Positions 1 through 11,857 of a stretch of DNA of 64,000 nucleotides are shown one piece after another (within the stretch, counting starts at the first letter, position 1; the number at the start of each line of letters is the position of its first letter). The notes beneath the pieces are model-generated. The model was not told where the DNA came from. It did no database searches and saw nothing but the letters and a program-made list of their open reading frames with translations. The position numbers and the translations under genes are program-made. The stretch is from Mycobacterium sp. SMC-2 (GTDB lineage: Bacteria; Actinomycetota; Actinomycetes; Mycobacteriales; Mycobacteriaceae), in the NCBI RefSeq assembly GCF_025263485.1, contig NZ_CP079863.1, positions 744,001 to 808,000 on the forward strand. Direction: 5' to 3'.

Positions 1-521
1 CTACCGAGCGTTTGAAAGTCCAGTGGCTAGCCTCGCCCGCTAGCACGGGCTCCGCTACGAACGCCACTGACACGCAATGCCAACGACGAACGCAACGGCA
101 GTCGAACAACAACCGTAGATCGTCCGAGGCCATCTTGAAAGCTAATCGCGAAGGCCGACAAGGCTCGCTATCGGCGGATCCGTGCGCGTGTTCAGTTCGG
201 TGTCCCCAGCGCTGTACTTCAAAGAAGAAATGACGAAGAGATCTAAGTATTAGTAGTAAGGGCTGTGCATTCTGGGGAAGCCGCGGTCCGGCGCAGCTAG
301 GACGGGCGTGGGGCTGTGGATGACGCCGTGCATAACTGTGAATCGGATGTTGGGCCGTTGGGGAGCATGGGCGGCTGTGTACGTATGGCCCGCTTACTAC
401 ACGGCTGTTTGATGGTGTTGTGCACAGCGCCGCGCACAAGGCGTGGGTGTGGCGGGTGTGACAGGCGTGCGAGAAGTTTTTTGAAATTGATCTGGCGCCG
501 TGCGCTCAGAGCAGGCGGGAG
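1..521. other. oriC: oriC region (dnaA-dnaN intergenic)
   Basis: This gene-free stretch lies downstream of dnaA (minus strand); dnaN would be the next gene, off the left edge, which is the usual place of oriC in mycobacteria. DnaA-box-like 9-mers are visible: TTGTGCACA at 418-426 (one mismatch to TTGTCCACA) and the complement of TCATCCACA at 315-323 (one mismatch to TTATCCACA). An A/T-richer patch at about 222-262 contrasts with the GC-rich surroundings and is a candidate unwinding element. Small open frames here have no recognisable content. The location is strong evidence; individual box assignments are tentative because mycobacterial boxes are degenerate. Confidence 0.85.
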
Positions 522-2054
522 TCAGCGCTTGGAGCGTTGACGGATGCGAGTGGTGAGCTCTTTGACGTGATCGAAGACCTCACGCCGCTCGGCCATCTCG
601 GACAGGATCTTGCGTTGCGCGTACATGACCGTGGTGTGGTCGCGCCCGAATGCCTGCCCGATCTTGGGCAGTGACAGGTCGGTCAGCTCGCGGCAGAGAT
701 ACATCGCGATCTGGCGTGACTGCGCCAGCGCGCGCGTCTTACCGGGTCCGCGTAGCTCCTCGACGGTGGTGTCGAAGTATTCGGCCGTGGCGGCCATGAT
801 GGTCGCCGCGCTGATCTGCATCGTGCTGGCATCGGCGATGAGATCGCGCAACACGATCTCGGCCAGGGCCTTGTCGATCGGGGTCTTGTTCAGCGACGCG
901 AACGCGGTGACCCGGATGAGGGCGCCCTCCAGTTCGCGGATGTTGCGTTCGATGCTGCTGGCGATGAGTTCGAGGACATCGTCGGGGACCGCGAGTCGCT
1001 CCATTTGCGCCTTCTTGCGCAAGATCGCGATGCGTGTCTCGAGTTCGGGCGGCTGGACGTCGGTGATCAAGCCCCACTCGAACCGGGTCCGCAAGCGGTC
1101 TTCGAGGGTGGCGAGCTGCTTGGGCGGCCGATCCGACGAGATGACGATCTGCTTGTTGGCGTTGTGCAGGGTGTTGAAGGTATGGAAGAACTCCTCTTGG
1201 ATACCTTCCTTGCCCTCGATGAACTGAATGTCGTCGACCAGCAGCACGTCGACGTCGCGGTAGCTCCGCTTGAAGGCGACCTTGCGGTCGTCGCGCAGCG
1301 AGTTGATGAAGTCGTTGGTGAATTCCTCGGTGGACACGTACTTGACCCGCATCCCCGGGAACAATCGCTGCGCGTAATTGCCGGCGGCGTGCAACAGGTG
1401 GGTTTTGCCCAGACCGGACTCGCCCCAGATGAACAACGGGTTGTAGGCGCGCGCCGGCGCTTCGGCGATGGCCAGGGCCGCCGCGTGCGCAAAGCGGTTG
1501 GAGGCTCCGATGACGAACGTGTCGAAGGTATAGCGACGGTTCAGGCTGGTCCCGCCGGCGACGGCCGGATCGGTGGAGTGCGGACGTTCGCTGAAGTAAT
1601 CCGGCCAACTCTGCTGCGCGCCGTCGGCGACTTCGCCGTTCTCGTCGGCCTCATCGATCTCGACGGTGTCGTCGTCCGCGAAAGGTGCTTCGGGTTGGGG
1701 AAACGATTCCGCCTGCGGAGTTACCGTTTCGTCGGCGTCGTCGTCCGGCGGCGCGATGCGCACGCCAAGCTGGATCTGTTGGCCGAGGCGACGGCTGAGG
1801 GCGTCGGTGATCGGGGCGCGGAGATGGCGTTCGATCTCGTTCTGGACGAAACTGCTGGGCACCGACAACAGGGCGAACCCCTCCACGATGGTCAGCGGCT
1901 GGACCAGATTCAGCCAGGCCCGTTGCTGCGGGGTGAGGGGAGTGATGAGGGCAGTGCGATTGGCGGCTACACCGTCCGGGGTGGATTCCCCGTTGAGCTC
2001 CGAGACGACCGCATTCCAGACGGTCGTGAAACCTGAACCGGGGTCATCGGTCAA
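522..2054 (-). CDS. dnaA: Chromosomal replication initiator DnaA
   Basis: AAA+ initiator that binds DnaA boxes at oriC and opens the duplex. The 510-aa product has the N-terminal interaction domain ([18 protein letters not shown]), a variable acidic linker (about residues 100-150), Walker [10 protein letters not shown] near residue 210, Walker B LLVDDIQF, and the C-terminal DNA-binding signature [15 protein letters not shown] chose the TTG start at 2054 ([15 protein letters not shown] follows) because GGGGG lies about 8 nt upstream and mycobacterial DnaA begins at this residue; an in-frame extension to 2099 is possible but lacks that ribosome site. It is transcribed towards oriC and divergently from rpmH. 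Confidence 0.98.
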   Translation of the reverse strand: MTDDPGSGFTTVWNAVVSELNGESTPDGVAANRTALITPLTPQQRAWLNLVQPLTIVEGFALLSVPSSFVQNEIERHLRAPITDALSRRLGQQIQLGVRIAPPDDDADETVTPQAESFPQPEAPFADDDTVEIDEADENGEVADGAQQSWPDYFSERPHSTDPAVAGGTSLNRRYTFDTFVIGASNRFAHAAALAIAEAPARAYNPLFIWGESGLGKTHLLHAAGNYAQRLFPGMRVKYVSTEEFTNDFINSLRDDRKVAFKRSYRDVDVLLVDDIQFIEGKEGIQEEFFHTFNTLHNANKQIVISSDRPPKQLATLEDRLRTRFEWGLITDVQPPELETRIAILRKKAQMERLAVPDDVLELIASSIERNIRELEGALIRVTAFASLNKTPIDKALAEIVLRDLIADASTMQISAATIMAATAEYFDTTVEELRGPGKTRALAQSRQIAMYLCRELTDLSLPKIGQAFGRDHTTVMYAQRKILSEMAERREVFDHVKELTTRIRQRSKR

Positions 2055-2120
2055 AGACGCATCCCCCTGGTTCTCAAGCATTCCCGGGTCCAAATACAAC
2101 CACGCTGGGCGACAAAGCAG

Positions 2121-2152
2121 CTGTCCACATACTTATACACAGGTGTGGACAG
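2121..2152. promoter_or_regulatory. Inverted pair of DnaA boxes upstream of dnaA
   Basis: CTGTCCACA (2121-2129) and its exact reverse complement TGTGGACAG (2144-2152) flank TTATACACA (2133-2141). All three are within one mismatch of a DnaA box (TTGTCCACA or TTATCCACA). They lie 67-98 nt upstream of the dnaA start. This fits DnaA autoregulation, or a secondary origin-proximal DnaA-binding cluster. The sequence match is direct; function is inferred. Confidence 0.75.
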
Positions 2153-2463
2153 GATGAGCGTATGCGAGCCACAGCCTACCGGCGCCGGCTCGCGATCTCC
2201 GTGCTGGAAGAGAACCTTGGAAGGCTGTCTAGGCAGCTAGTCGACCCACCATCCTCGCTTCGTTTTTCAAGCGCCGTTGCAGTCTAAAACGACACTGGCA
2301 GAAGCTAACAGTTTTCCGTGCGGCTGCCAACAGTTCTGCTGTATTCCAATCGCGTTGTTTAGGGTTCCTTGGGCCTGCTTTGGCTCGTTGCCGTGTGGCG
2401 CCGGGTGTGGCGCCGGCCGCGATGTGGTCCGGCGCCGAGCGGGTTCGTTGGGCCAGGCCAGGT

Positions 2464-2492
2464 TTGACCAGGCGAACCCTGGTCAGTACCCT
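2464..2492 (+). promoter_or_regulatory. Probable rpmH operon promoter with internal palindrome
   Basis: TTGACC (2464-2469), a 17-nt spacer and TACCCT (2487-2492) fit the mycobacterial SigA pattern TTGAC-N17-TANNNT and point towards rpmH, leaving a leader of about 150 nt. A perfect inverted repeat, GACCAGG (2466-2472) / CCTGGTC (2478-2484), covers part of the -35 and the spacer, so it may be an operator or a leader hairpin. The rest of 2153-2651 shows no convincing gene. Confidence 0.55.
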
Positions 2493-2651
2493 CAAACAGT
2501 CGCCCGAAAGTCGGCGATGCGGCTGCGACCCAGGTCTGCCTGGGGACCGCGCCGGCCAGCAGCAAGATTACCTCCGACCGACCCGCAGACGAACCCGAGC
2601 GAGACGTCTGGCCGGCCGGATGGAAATGCGAGACACAACGAGGAGAACGTC

Positions 2652-2795
2652 GTGGCCAAGGGCAAGCGGACCTTCCAGCCGAACAACCGGCGCCGAGCCC
2701 GCGTGCATGGCTTTCGGTTGCGCATGCGCACCCGCGCCGGACGCTCGATTGTGTCGAGCCGGCGCCGTAAGGGGCGCCGCGCGCTATCTGCCTGA
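2652..2795 (+). CDS. rpmH: 50S ribosomal protein L34
   Basis: A 47-aa, strongly basic protein: [19 protein letters not shown], then [11 protein letters not shown] and a C-terminal [11 protein letters not shown]. This is the full L34 family sequence at normal length. It is a structural protein of the large ribosomal subunit. The start is GTG at 2652, preceded by GAGGAGA at about 2639-2645. It heads the conserved rpmH-rnpA-yidD-yidC operon, 23 nt before rnpA. Confidence 0.97.
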   Translation: MAKGKRTFQPNNRRRARVHGFRLRMRTRAGRSIVSSRRRKGRRALSA

Positions 2796-2818
2796 TCGCA
2801 ACGTCGGGTTTTTCGGCG

Positions 2819-3181
2819 GTGCTTCCCGCACGCAACCGCATGAAGCGGTCAACAGAGTTCGATGCGGCGGTGAAGCACGGCATTCGCGCGGCCCAGCCCG
2901 ACGTCGTCGTCCATCTCCGGCGCGGGGACGATTCAGCCGAGGGCACGGCTCCCCGCGTCGGATTGATCGTCGGCAAATCCGTGGGATCGGCGGTAGAACG
3001 CCACCGGGTCGCGCGGCGCCTGCGGCATTTGGCGCGATCCGTTTTGGGCGAACTCCAGGATTCCGATCAGATGGTCATCCGGGCGTTGCCCGGTAGCCGG
3101 ACCGCATCGTCGGCGCGGTTGGGGCAGGAGCTGCACCGCGGTTTGCGACGGGCGCTCGAGGCGGCGGGAAGAAAACGGTGA
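2819..3181 (+). CDS. rnpA: Ribonuclease P protein component
   Basis: Basic 120-aa subunit that helps the RNase P RNA cleave 5' leaders from pre-tRNA. It has the family N-terminus ([20 protein letters not shown]) and the RNA-binding RNR-like stretch within [18 protein letters not shown] (about residues 58-80). The GTG start at 2819 gives the normal length. The stop overlaps the yidD start as GTGA (3178-3181), implying coupled translation in the operon. Confidence 0.96.
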   Translation: MLPARNRMKRSTEFDAAVKHGIRAAQPDVVVHLRRGDDSAEGTAPRVGLIVGKSVGSAVERHRVARRLRHLARSVLGELQDSDQMVIRALPGSRTASSARLGQELHRGLRRALEAAGRKR

Positions 3182-3522
3182 CAGCGCCGACGCCGGCGCG
3201 CGCCGTCATCAAGGCCGCGGGCACCGCTGCCGTGCGGGTGCTGATTTCCGTCATCCAGCTGTACCGGCACATGGTGTCGCCATTGCGCCCGGCGACGTGT
3301 CGCTTCGTTCCGACGTGCAGCCAGTACGCGGTCGATGCGTTGACCGAGTACGGGTTGATACGGGGGAGTTGGTTGGCTGCGGTCAGGCTCGCCAAATGTG
3401 GACCATGGCACCGGGGCGGATGGGATCCGATACCGGATCGCCCGGGATGTCAAACCTTCGAAGACGCCAGCGACGCGCGGGCATGCCCGGCGGCGCGAGG
3501 GGAGAGTGGAACCCTTGTTTGA
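3178..3522 (+). CDS. yidD: Membrane protein insertion efficiency factor YidD
   Basis: Small (114 aa) membrane-associated factor of the YidD/HAF family that aids YidC-dependent insertion. The family signature is clear: [31 protein letters not shown], with the C...C...Y arrangement, then [24 protein letters not shown]. The start GTG overlaps the rnpA stop by 4 nt, and the 3' end runs 17 nt into yidC. The C-terminal 25 residues after GCQTF are poorly conserved and acidic, not family-typical. Confidence 0.93.
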   Translation: MTAPTPARAVIKAAGTAAVRVLISVIQLYRHMVSPLRPATCRFVPTCSQYAVDALTEYGLIRGSWLAAVRLAKCGPWHRGGWDPIPDRPGCQTFEDASDARACPAARGESGTLV

Positions 3523-4615
3523 TTTCTTTAGCCTCGACTTCGTCTACTACCCGGTGTCGTGGATCATGTGGGTTTGGTACAAGCTGTTCGCCGCGATGCT
3601 GGGCCCGTCGAACTTCTTCGCGTGGGCCCTGTCGGTGATGTTCCTGGTGTTCACCTTGCGCGCGTTGTTGTACAAGCCGTTCGTGCGGCAGATCCGCACC
3701 ACCCGCCAGATGCAGGAGCTGCAGCCGCAAATCAAAGCTCTGCAAAAAAAGTACGGCAAGGACCGGCAGCGGATGGCGCTCGAGATGCAGAAGTTGCAAC
3801 GCGAGCACGGGTTCAACCCGATCCTCGGATGTTTGCCGATGCTCGCCCAGATCCCGGTGTTCATCGGCCTGTATCACGTGCTGCGGTCGTTCAACCGAAC
3901 CACCGGGGGCTTCGGCCAACCGCACCTGTCGGTGGCCCAGAACCGGATGACCGGAAACTACGTCTTCACGCCCGCGGACGTCGCGCACTTCTTGGACGCC
4001 AATCTATTCGGGGCACCCATCGGCGCATTCATGACACAGCGGACCGGGTTGGACGCGTTCACCTACTTCAGCCGGCCGGCGGTCATCGCGGTGGGCGCGC
4101 CGGTCATGATCCTGGCCGGCATAGCGACCTACTTCAACAGCCGGGCATCGGTGGCGCGACAGAGCCCGGAAGCCGCGGCCAATCCGCAGACCGCGATGAT
4201 GAACAAGCTTGCGCTGTATGTGTTTCCGCTCGGCGTGGTGGTCGGCGGCCCGTTCCTGCCGCTGGCGATCATCCTGTACTGGTTCGCGAACAACATCTGG
4301 ACGTTCGGTCAGCAGCACTACGTGTTCGGCATGATCGAAAAAGAGGACGAGGCCAAGAAGCAAGAAGCGCTACAGCGTCGAGCGGCGAACGCACCGGCAC
4401 CGGGAGCCAAGCCCAAGCGGAACCCCAAGGCAGGACAGCCGGTCGGTAACGGGTCGGCGACCCCCGGGGAGGGAGAGGCCGAAGCCGGTGCCTCCGACGG
4501 GGAGGAGACGGCGGCGAAGCCCCAGGCCGACAAGCCGAATCCAAGCGGACAAGACGGTGGCGCGGCCGGCCGCACTCCACGGCCGGGCGCGCGACCCAAG
4601 AAACGCAAACGCTGA
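3506..4615 (+). CDS. yidC: Membrane protein insertase YidC
   Basis: Inserts and folds inner-membrane proteins with or without SecYEG. The 369-aa product starts [20 protein letters not shown] and has the Oxa1/YidC core: hydrophobic segments near residues 15-60, the amphipathic coiled region [20 protein letters not shown], then further membrane segments ([63 protein letters not shown]). A long basic, Pro/Ala-rich cytoplasmic tail ends RPKKRKR, as in mycobacterial and other actinobacterial YidC. The GTG at 3506, with GAGGGGAG just upstream, matches the homologue start; an in-frame extension to 3398 would overlap most of yidD. Confidence 0.96.
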   Translation: MEPLFDFFSLDFVYYPVSWIMWVWYKLFAAMLGPSNFFAWALSVMFLVFTLRALLYKPFVRQIRTTRQMQELQPQIKALQKKYGKDRQRMALEMQKLQREHGFNPILGCLPMLAQIPVFIGLYHVLRSFNRTTGGFGQPHLSVAQNRMTGNYVFTPADVAHFLDANLFGAPIGAFMTQRTGLDAFTYFSRPAVIAVGAPVMILAGIATYFNSRASVARQSPEAAANPQTAMMNKLALYVFPLGVVVGGPFLPLAIILYWFANNIWTFGQQHYVFGMIEKEDEAKKQEALQRRAANAPAPGAKPKRNPKAGQPVGNGSATPGEGEAEAGASDGEETAAKPQADKPNPSGQDGGAAGRTPRPGARPKKRKR

Positions 4616-4695
4616 CCAGGGAGACAGAGCCAGGCGGGCCCACCCTGGGAAGGGCAACCCCGACTGGCACGAACCCGCGGATGAGGGAGAACGAC

Positions 4696-7029
<2,334 letters not shown>

Positions 7030-7052
7030 CCACCATCCGTGAAGGGACGACC

Positions 7053-8036
7053 ATGACGCAGCCGTTACGCAAGAAGGGCGGCCTCGGCCGGGGCCTGGCT
7101 TCGCTGATCCCGACCGGTCCCGCCGAAGGCGACTCCGGTCCGGCGACCCTCGGTCCGCGGATGGGGGATGCCGCGGCGGACGTCTTGATCGGGGGGCCGG
7201 GGCCGGACCTGGCCCCCGCGGGCGCGGTGTACCGCGAAATCGCCCCATCCGACATCGAGCCCAACCCGCGCCAGCCGCGGCAGGTGTTCGACGACGAGGC
7301 GCTCTCCGAGCTGGTGCACTCCATCCGCGAGTTCGGATTGCTGCAGCCGATCGTGGTCCGCGCCGTGCCCGGGGCCGCGACCGGCCCGCGGTACCAGATC
7401 GTGATGGGGGAGCGGCGGTGGCGTGCGGCCCAAGACGCGGGACTCGCCACCATCCCCGCCATCGTGCGTGAGACCGGCGATGACAGTCTGCTGCGCGACG
7501 CCCTGCTGGAAAACATCCACCGGGTACAGCTCAACCCCTTGGAAGAGGCGGCGGCATACCAGCAGCTGCTCGACGAATTCGGCGTCACCCACGACGAACT
7601 GGCCTCACGCATCGGGCGGTCGCGGCCGTTGATCACCAACATGATCCGGCTGCTCAAGCTACCGATCCCGGTGCAGCGGCGGGTGGCCGCCGGCGTGCTG
7701 TCGGCCGGCCATGCCCGGGCCCTCTTGTCGCTGGAAGCCGGTCCCGAGGCACAGGAGGAACTGGCCAGCCGGATCGTCGCGGAGGGGCTGTCGGTGCGGG
7801 CGACCGAGGAGGCGGTGACGCTGGCCAATCGGGCGGGTGCGACCGCCCCGGCGCCGCAGCGGCGGAAGCCGATCCAGATGCCCGGCCTCCAGGAAGTCGC
7901 CGAGCGGTTGTCGAACGCCTTCGACACGCGGGTGACGGTCAGCCTGGGCAAGCGCAAGGGCAAGATCGTCGTGGAGTTCGGCTCGGTGGACGACTTGCAG
8001 CGGATCATCGACATGATGACCGCCGCCAAGGCCTGA
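7053..8036 (+). CDS. parB: Chromosome partitioning protein ParB
   Basis: CTP-dependent DNA clamp that loads at parS. The 327-aa protein has the family N-terminal ParA-stimulating segment ([16 protein letters not shown]), the nuclease-like CTP fold with NPRQPR and the arginine patch GERRWRAAQ, a helix-turn-helix ([27 protein letters not shown]), and the C-terminal dimer domain [25 protein letters not shown] 7053 follows GAAGGGA (7041-7047). Its two target sites lie within the same operon. Confidence 0.96.
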   Translation: MTQPLRKKGGLGRGLASLIPTGPAEGDSGPATLGPRMGDAAADVLIGGPGPDLAPAGAVYREIAPSDIEPNPRQPRQVFDDEALSELVHSIREFGLLQPIVVRAVPGAATGPRYQIVMGERRWRAAQDAGLATIPAIVRETGDDSLLRDALLENIHRVQLNPLEEAAAYQQLLDEFGVTHDELASRIGRSRPLITNMIRLLKLPIPVQRRVAAGVLSAGHARALLSLEAGPEAQEELASRIVAEGLSVRATEEAVTLANRAGATAPAPQRRKPIQMPGLQEVAERLSNAFDTRVTVSLGKRKGKIVVEFGSVDDLQRIIDMMTAAKA

Positions 8037-8291
8037 CCCGCCATACCCTGTAATTACGTCACTGTGACACCGGAGCGGTTACGGATGGGCAACGAACAAC
8101 TTCCGGTGCCGCGGTATTACGAAAGCGCATGCGTTCCAATGATTTTCGGTAACGAGCTGTAACGCGCTGAGCCCCTGGGCGCCGTGATCGGCGCCTCGAC
8201 GCCAAAGCTGGCCCGATTACGACATCCTCTCCTATCCTGGAGGGGTTGCCGGTGCAATTGGCTGCAGTACCGCACAGGAGCCAGGAGGCTA
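8037..8291. other. Intergenic region downstream of parB
   Basis: This 255-nt spacer has no convincing open frame. It contains two small palindromes, GTAATTAC (8050-8057) and GTCACTGTGAC (8058-8068). A GC hairpin GGCGCC-GTGATC-GGCGCC at about 8179-8196 could help terminate the par operon but lacks a T-run. It presumably also carries the promoter of the next gene. Confidence 0.4.
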
Positions 8292-9044
8292 GTGTCCGCT
8301 CGAATCACACCGCTGCGCCTCGAGGCCTTCGAGCAGCTTCCCAAGCATGCCCGCCGTTGCGTGTACTGGGAGGTTGACCCGGCGACGCTCGGTAACCAGG
8401 ATCATCTCGCCGACCCGGAATTCGAAAAGGAAGCCTGGCTGTCGATGGTCATGCTGGAGTGGGGTTCGTGCGGCCAGGTTGCGACGGCAGCCGGCGACGA
8501 CAGAAGCCAAAGTGAGCCCCCGTGCCTGGGCTATGTTTTCTACGCGCCGCCGCGGGCGGTGCCGCGCGCGCAACGGTTTCCCACCGCGCCGGTGTCCGCG
8601 GACGCGGTGTTACTGACTTCGATGGGCATCGAGCCCGGGCAGGCCGCCGACGATCTGCCACACGGTCTGCTCGCCCGGGTGATCGACGAACTCGTCCGCC
8701 GTGGCGTTCGGGCACTGGAAGCCTTCGGACGTACGCCCGCTGCCTCCGAGTTGCAGGACCCGCTGTCGGCGAGCCCGGATGTGCGGCCGGTATTGGAGGC
8801 CGTCGGTGATTGCTCGGTGGACCACTGCGTCATTGACGCCGAGTTCTTGCAGGACGTGGGTTTTGTTGTGGTGGCGCCCCACCCGTACTTCCCGCGGCTG
8901 CGCCTCGAGTTGGACAAAGGGCTGGGCTGGAAGGCCGAAGTCGAGGCGGCGCTGGAGCGCCTGCTGGAAAACGCACAGTTGCAGGAGCCGGTCGGAGCCG
9001 GGTCTGCGGCGGGAAATACGTTGCGGGGCGCCGAAATCGGCTAG
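8292..9044 (+). CDS. Conserved hypothetical protein (Rv3916c-like)
   Basis: A 250-aa soluble protein conserved beside parB in mycobacteria; its function is not established. It begins SARITPLRLEAFEQLPKHARRCVYWEV and includes EKEAWLSMVMLEWGSCGQVA, YVFYAPPRAVPRAQRFP and a C-terminal GFVVVAPHPYFPRLRLELDKGLGW. The overall pattern (a VLTSM strand followed by LARVIDELVRRGVRALEAFG) looks like a GNAT-type acetyltransferase fold, which is inference. GTG 8292 has AGGAGG just upstream. The stop overlaps the cwlM stop by 4 nt in convergent orientation. Confidence 0.8.
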   Translation: MSARITPLRLEAFEQLPKHARRCVYWEVDPATLGNQDHLADPEFEKEAWLSMVMLEWGSCGQVATAAGDDRSQSEPPCLGYVFYAPPRAVPRAQRFPTAPVSADAVLLTSMGIEPGQAADDLPHGLLARVIDELVRRGVRALEAFGRTPAASELQDPLSASPDVRPVLEAVGDCSVDHCVIDAEFLQDVGFVVVAPHPYFPRLRLELDKGLGWKAEVEAALERLLENAQLQEPVGAGSAAGNTLRGAEIG

Positions 9045-10261
9045 GAGCCGCCGAGTCTGCTGGCCCGTTCCACGGACAGCTCGTGGGCCAACAGTTCGGC
9101 GAAGGTGAAGGTGCCCGTGGGCCGGTCGTTCTTGCCCAGGAGGTAGAGTCGCTTGACCGCGGCCAGGATTCCTTCGGCGATTGCGTCGCGGGTCTGGGTG
9201 GAGACCAGCATCGCGCGATCGTGCGGGTTCGTGATGTAGCCGACGTCAACCTGCACAGTCGGCATCCGGGTCAGACGCAACAGATCCCACGTCCGGCCAT
9301 GGGTCCGGCAATCCCGTAACCCGGTGCGGGCCACGACTTCTCGTTGAATGAAATCCGCAAGGTTGCGCCCGATCGTGGAGACGGAGCCGTGCGAGTTTCC
9401 GAAATGAAAGGAAGCGACGCCGTTGGCGGCCGGGCTGGGCTGGCTTTCGCAGCGCAAACTGATCATCAGGTCCGCCCCGACGTTGTTGGCCGTGGCGGCG
9501 CGTTCGGCGTCGGACGGGCTGCGGTTGACCGGGCGGGACAGGAAGGTCTCCATGCCGATGGCGGTCATCCGTCCCTCGAGCCGGCTTGCCAAGTCCCACA
9601 ACACATCCGCTTCGCTGACCGGCCCCGATGGACCGTGCATGAACTCGCCGTGGTCGGTGCCGCCGCGGCCGGGATCGATGATGATCCGCTTGCCGGACAG
9701 CTTGGGTCCTGACCGGCGGACCAGTTCTTCCTCGCGGATCGCATGCGGTGAGCCGCCCGTGACGCGGGAGCTCAGAAAGTACAAGGAGCGCAACGTTTCT
9801 GGACCACAGATGCCGTCGGCCGCCAGCCCATACTCACGCTGGTACGACATCAAGGCGTTGTGCGTCTGCAAGCCGAAGTGCCCGTCGACCAGCCCGGTGT
9901 AGAAGCCGAGGTCCTGCAGCCGCGCCTGCAGCGCGGCGACGTCGTCACCGTAGAGCGGGGCGCCGAACTGGTGGTACAGCGTGCGCGCACCGAGCCGGTA
10001 CGACGCCTCCTTCAACGCGCGGTAGGTGGCCTCGCCTACGATGCCGTCGACCAGCAGGCCGCGGTTCTGTTGGAAGGCGCGCACCGCCTGATCGAGTTCG
10101 GCGTCGAAAAGCTCGGGGGGCACGAGTCGGCCGGTGCTAAGATCTTCCTCGGGGCTTTCCAGCAGCCCTAGGGCCGCCAACGTAGCCCGGATTTCGGTCA
10201 CGGCTGCGCTGCGGTCGCCACAGCGCAGCGCATCGCCGTATTCACGGCGCGGACTCGACAT
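9041..10261 (-). CDS. cwlM: CwlM, amidase-fold regulator of peptidoglycan synthesis
   Basis: A 406-aa protein with two N-terminal peptidoglycan-binding repeats (GDRSAAVTEIRATLAALG; YGDDVAALQARLQDLGFYTG) and an Amidase_3 fold (KRIIIDPGRGGTDHG; VDVGYITNPHDRAML). In mycobacteria it acts in the cytoplasm: phosphorylated by PknB, it activates MurA and contacts FhaA and MurJ (established for homologues). The catalytic-site signature is altered (DPGRGG for the usual DPGHGG), consistent with a non-enzymatic role. The C-terminal segment TGTFTFAELLAHE carries the threonine cluster phosphorylated in homologues. There is no signal peptide. ATG 10261 gives the family length. Confidence 0.93.
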   Translation of the reverse strand: MSSPRREYGDALRCGDRSAAVTEIRATLAALGLLESPEEDLSTGRLVPPELFDAELDQAVRAFQQNRGLLVDGIVGEATYRALKEASYRLGARTLYHQFGAPLYGDDVAALQARLQDLGFYTGLVDGHFGLQTHNALMSYQREYGLAADGICGPETLRSLYFLSSRVTGGSPHAIREEELVRRSGPKLSGKRIIIDPGRGGTDHGEFMHGPSGPVSEADVLWDLASRLEGRMTAIGMETFLSRPVNRSPSDAERAATANNVGADLMISLRCESQPSPAANGVASFHFGNSHGSVSTIGRNLADFIQREVVARTGLRDCRTHGRTWDLLRLTRMPTVQVDVGYITNPHDRAMLVSTQTRDAIAEGILAAVKRLYLLGKNDRPTGTFTFAELLAHELSVERASRLGGS

Positions 10262-10397
10262 ACCAAAGGCCCTCCGGGACACATTGACAGGCTTACATCT
10301 GGGCAACAGCTGTACAGCAATTGTCGCAGATGCTTCGCATATTCGGGAAAACCCCAGGCTGAACGCGGGGGCGTGGTGCGGTGAACTCAGACCGCGA

Positions 10398-10751
10398 TCA
10401 GCTGAGGTTCGGCACCGCGTCCGAGAGCTCGCGCAGCAGCGCCGCCTTACCTTTGGCGCCGACGATCCGCTTCACCGGCTGGCCGTCCTTGAACAGAATC
10501 ATGGTGGGGATCGAGACGACCTGGAAGTCGCGCGCGGTTACCGGATTGGCGTCGACGTCGAGCTTGGCCACGGTGAGCTGGCCGGCTCGCTCGCTGGCGA
10601 TTTCCTCGAGAACCGGCGCGACCATCTTGCACGGCCCACACCACGTGGCCCAAAAGTCAACCAGCACAGGCTTATTGCTGGACAACACCTCCGAGGAAAA
10701 CGATGCGTCAGAGACTTCGATTGTGGCCCCGGCCTTTTCGCCATCGGTCAT
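10398..10751 (-). CDS. trxC: Thioredoxin
   Basis: A 117-aa cytosolic thioredoxin with the active site [10 protein letters not shown], cis-proline loop VSIPTMILF and the fold's [12 protein letters not shown] helix. It is reduced by the adjacent thioredoxin reductase and supplies electrons to peroxiredoxins and ribonucleotide reductase. Its start overlaps the trxB2 stop by 4 nt, so the pair is translationally coupled. Confidence 0.96.
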   Translation of the reverse strand: MTDGEKAGATIEVSDASFSSEVLSSNKPVLVDFWATWCGPCKMVAPVLEEIASERAGQLTVAKLDVDANPVTARDFQVVSIPTMILFKDGQPVKRIVGAKGKAALLRELSDAVPNLS

Positions 10752-11755
10752 TGAGGTACTCCAATCATCTCGCTACTGCCAGGGAATTCGGTTGCGTCGC
10801 TTTGGGCGGCCGAGCTGGATTCGACGTGGTCGGTTAGCCAGCGTTCGGCGTCGATCGCCGCCGAGCAGCCGCTGCCGGCGGCGGTTATGGCCTGCCGGTA
10901 GGTGCGATCCACCAAGTCCCCGGCGGCGAACACGCCCTCGATCGATGTGGCCGTGGTGCGGCCCTGGACCAACACATAGCCCTCGGGGTCGGTGTCGAGG
11001 ACATCCCGGACCAGCTCCGAGCGCGGGTCGTGACCGATCGCCACGAAGACACCCGTGACGGGCAGGGTGGATTCCTCCCCGGAGACGGTGTCGCGCAACC
11101 GCAATCCCGTCACGGTCTGATCCCCCTCGACCCCCAGCACGGCCTTGTTGGTCAAGATGGTGATCTTGTCGTTGGCCCGGGCGCGGTCCAGCATGATCCG
11201 CGATGCGCGGAATTCCTCGCGCCGGTGTACCAGCGTGACGCTGCGCGCGAATCGCGTCAAAAAGGTGGCTTCCTCCATCGCGGAGTCCCCGCCGCCGATG
11301 ACCGCGATGTCTTGGTCGCGGAAGAAGAACCCGTCACAGGTCGCACACGAGCTCACGCCGCGGCCCAGCAGCTCCTGCTCACCGGGCACGCCCAGGTACC
11401 GCGCCGCCGCGCCCATGGCCAGGATCACCGCCCGCGCCCGGACGGTCTCGCCCTCGGCGGTCGTCACCGACTTGACCGGCCCGTCCAGTGACACCGATTC
11501 GACGTCTTCCATCCGCAGGTCGGCACCGAACCGCAGCGCCTGTTCGCGCATCTGGTCCATCAACTCCGGACCGGTGATGCCGTCACGGAAACCCGGGAAG
11601 TTCTCCACCTCGGTGGTGGTCATCAACGCGCCACCAAACGATGTCCCCTCGAAGACCACCGGCGCCAACTGCGCCCGCGCCGTATACAACGCCGCGGTGT
11701 ACCCAGCGGGACCCGAACCGATGATGATGACGTCGTGCACAGTGTCGGCGGTCAT
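10748..11755 (-). CDS. trxB2: Thioredoxin reductase TrxB2
   Basis: NADPH- and FAD-dependent reductase of thioredoxin, essential in M. tuberculosis. The 335-aa product has the FAD motif [18 protein letters not shown] at the N-terminus, redox pair CATC ([11 protein letters not shown], about residue 140), NADPH motif [14 protein letters not shown] and the terminal FAD motif [16 protein letters not shown]. Homologues start at this ATG. The position in the sigM-rsmA-trxB2-trxC cluster matches other mycobacteria. Confidence 0.97.
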   Translation of the reverse strand: MTADTVHDVIIIGSGPAGYTAALYTARAQLAPVVFEGTSFGGALMTTTEVENFPGFRDGITGPELMDQMREQALRFGADLRMEDVESVSLDGPVKSVTTAEGETVRARAVILAMGAAARYLGVPGEQELLGRGVSSCATCDGFFFRDQDIAVIGGGDSAMEEATFLTRFARSVTLVHRREEFRASRIMLDRARANDKITILTNKAVLGVEGDQTVTGLRLRDTVSGEESTLPVTGVFVAIGHDPRSELVRDVLDTDPEGYVLVQGRTTATSIEGVFAAGDLVDRTYRQAITAAGSGCSAAIDAERWLTDHVESSSAAQSDATEFPGSSEMIGVPQ

Positions 11756-11857
11756 AGAACCCTTTCAAACGATCGTCTCTGGATTCGTACAAACGTCAGC
11801 GTAAGCACGGCTGTTCCCGGGCCCTCTGTTAGCTCCGGTGTGACCCATGGCACCACA

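Noticed and set aside
12..540. Small frames in the oriC region
   Set aside because: Low-complexity frames without ribosome sites; the region is the dnaA-dnaN spacer.
1005..2036. Long plus-strand open frame opposite dnaA
   Set aside because: It is antisense to a certain gene, with no ribosome site or recognisable domain.
2055..2099. ATG start for dnaA 15 codons upstream
   Set aside because: The TTG at 2054 has a ribosome site and matches the homologue N-terminus TDDPGSGF.
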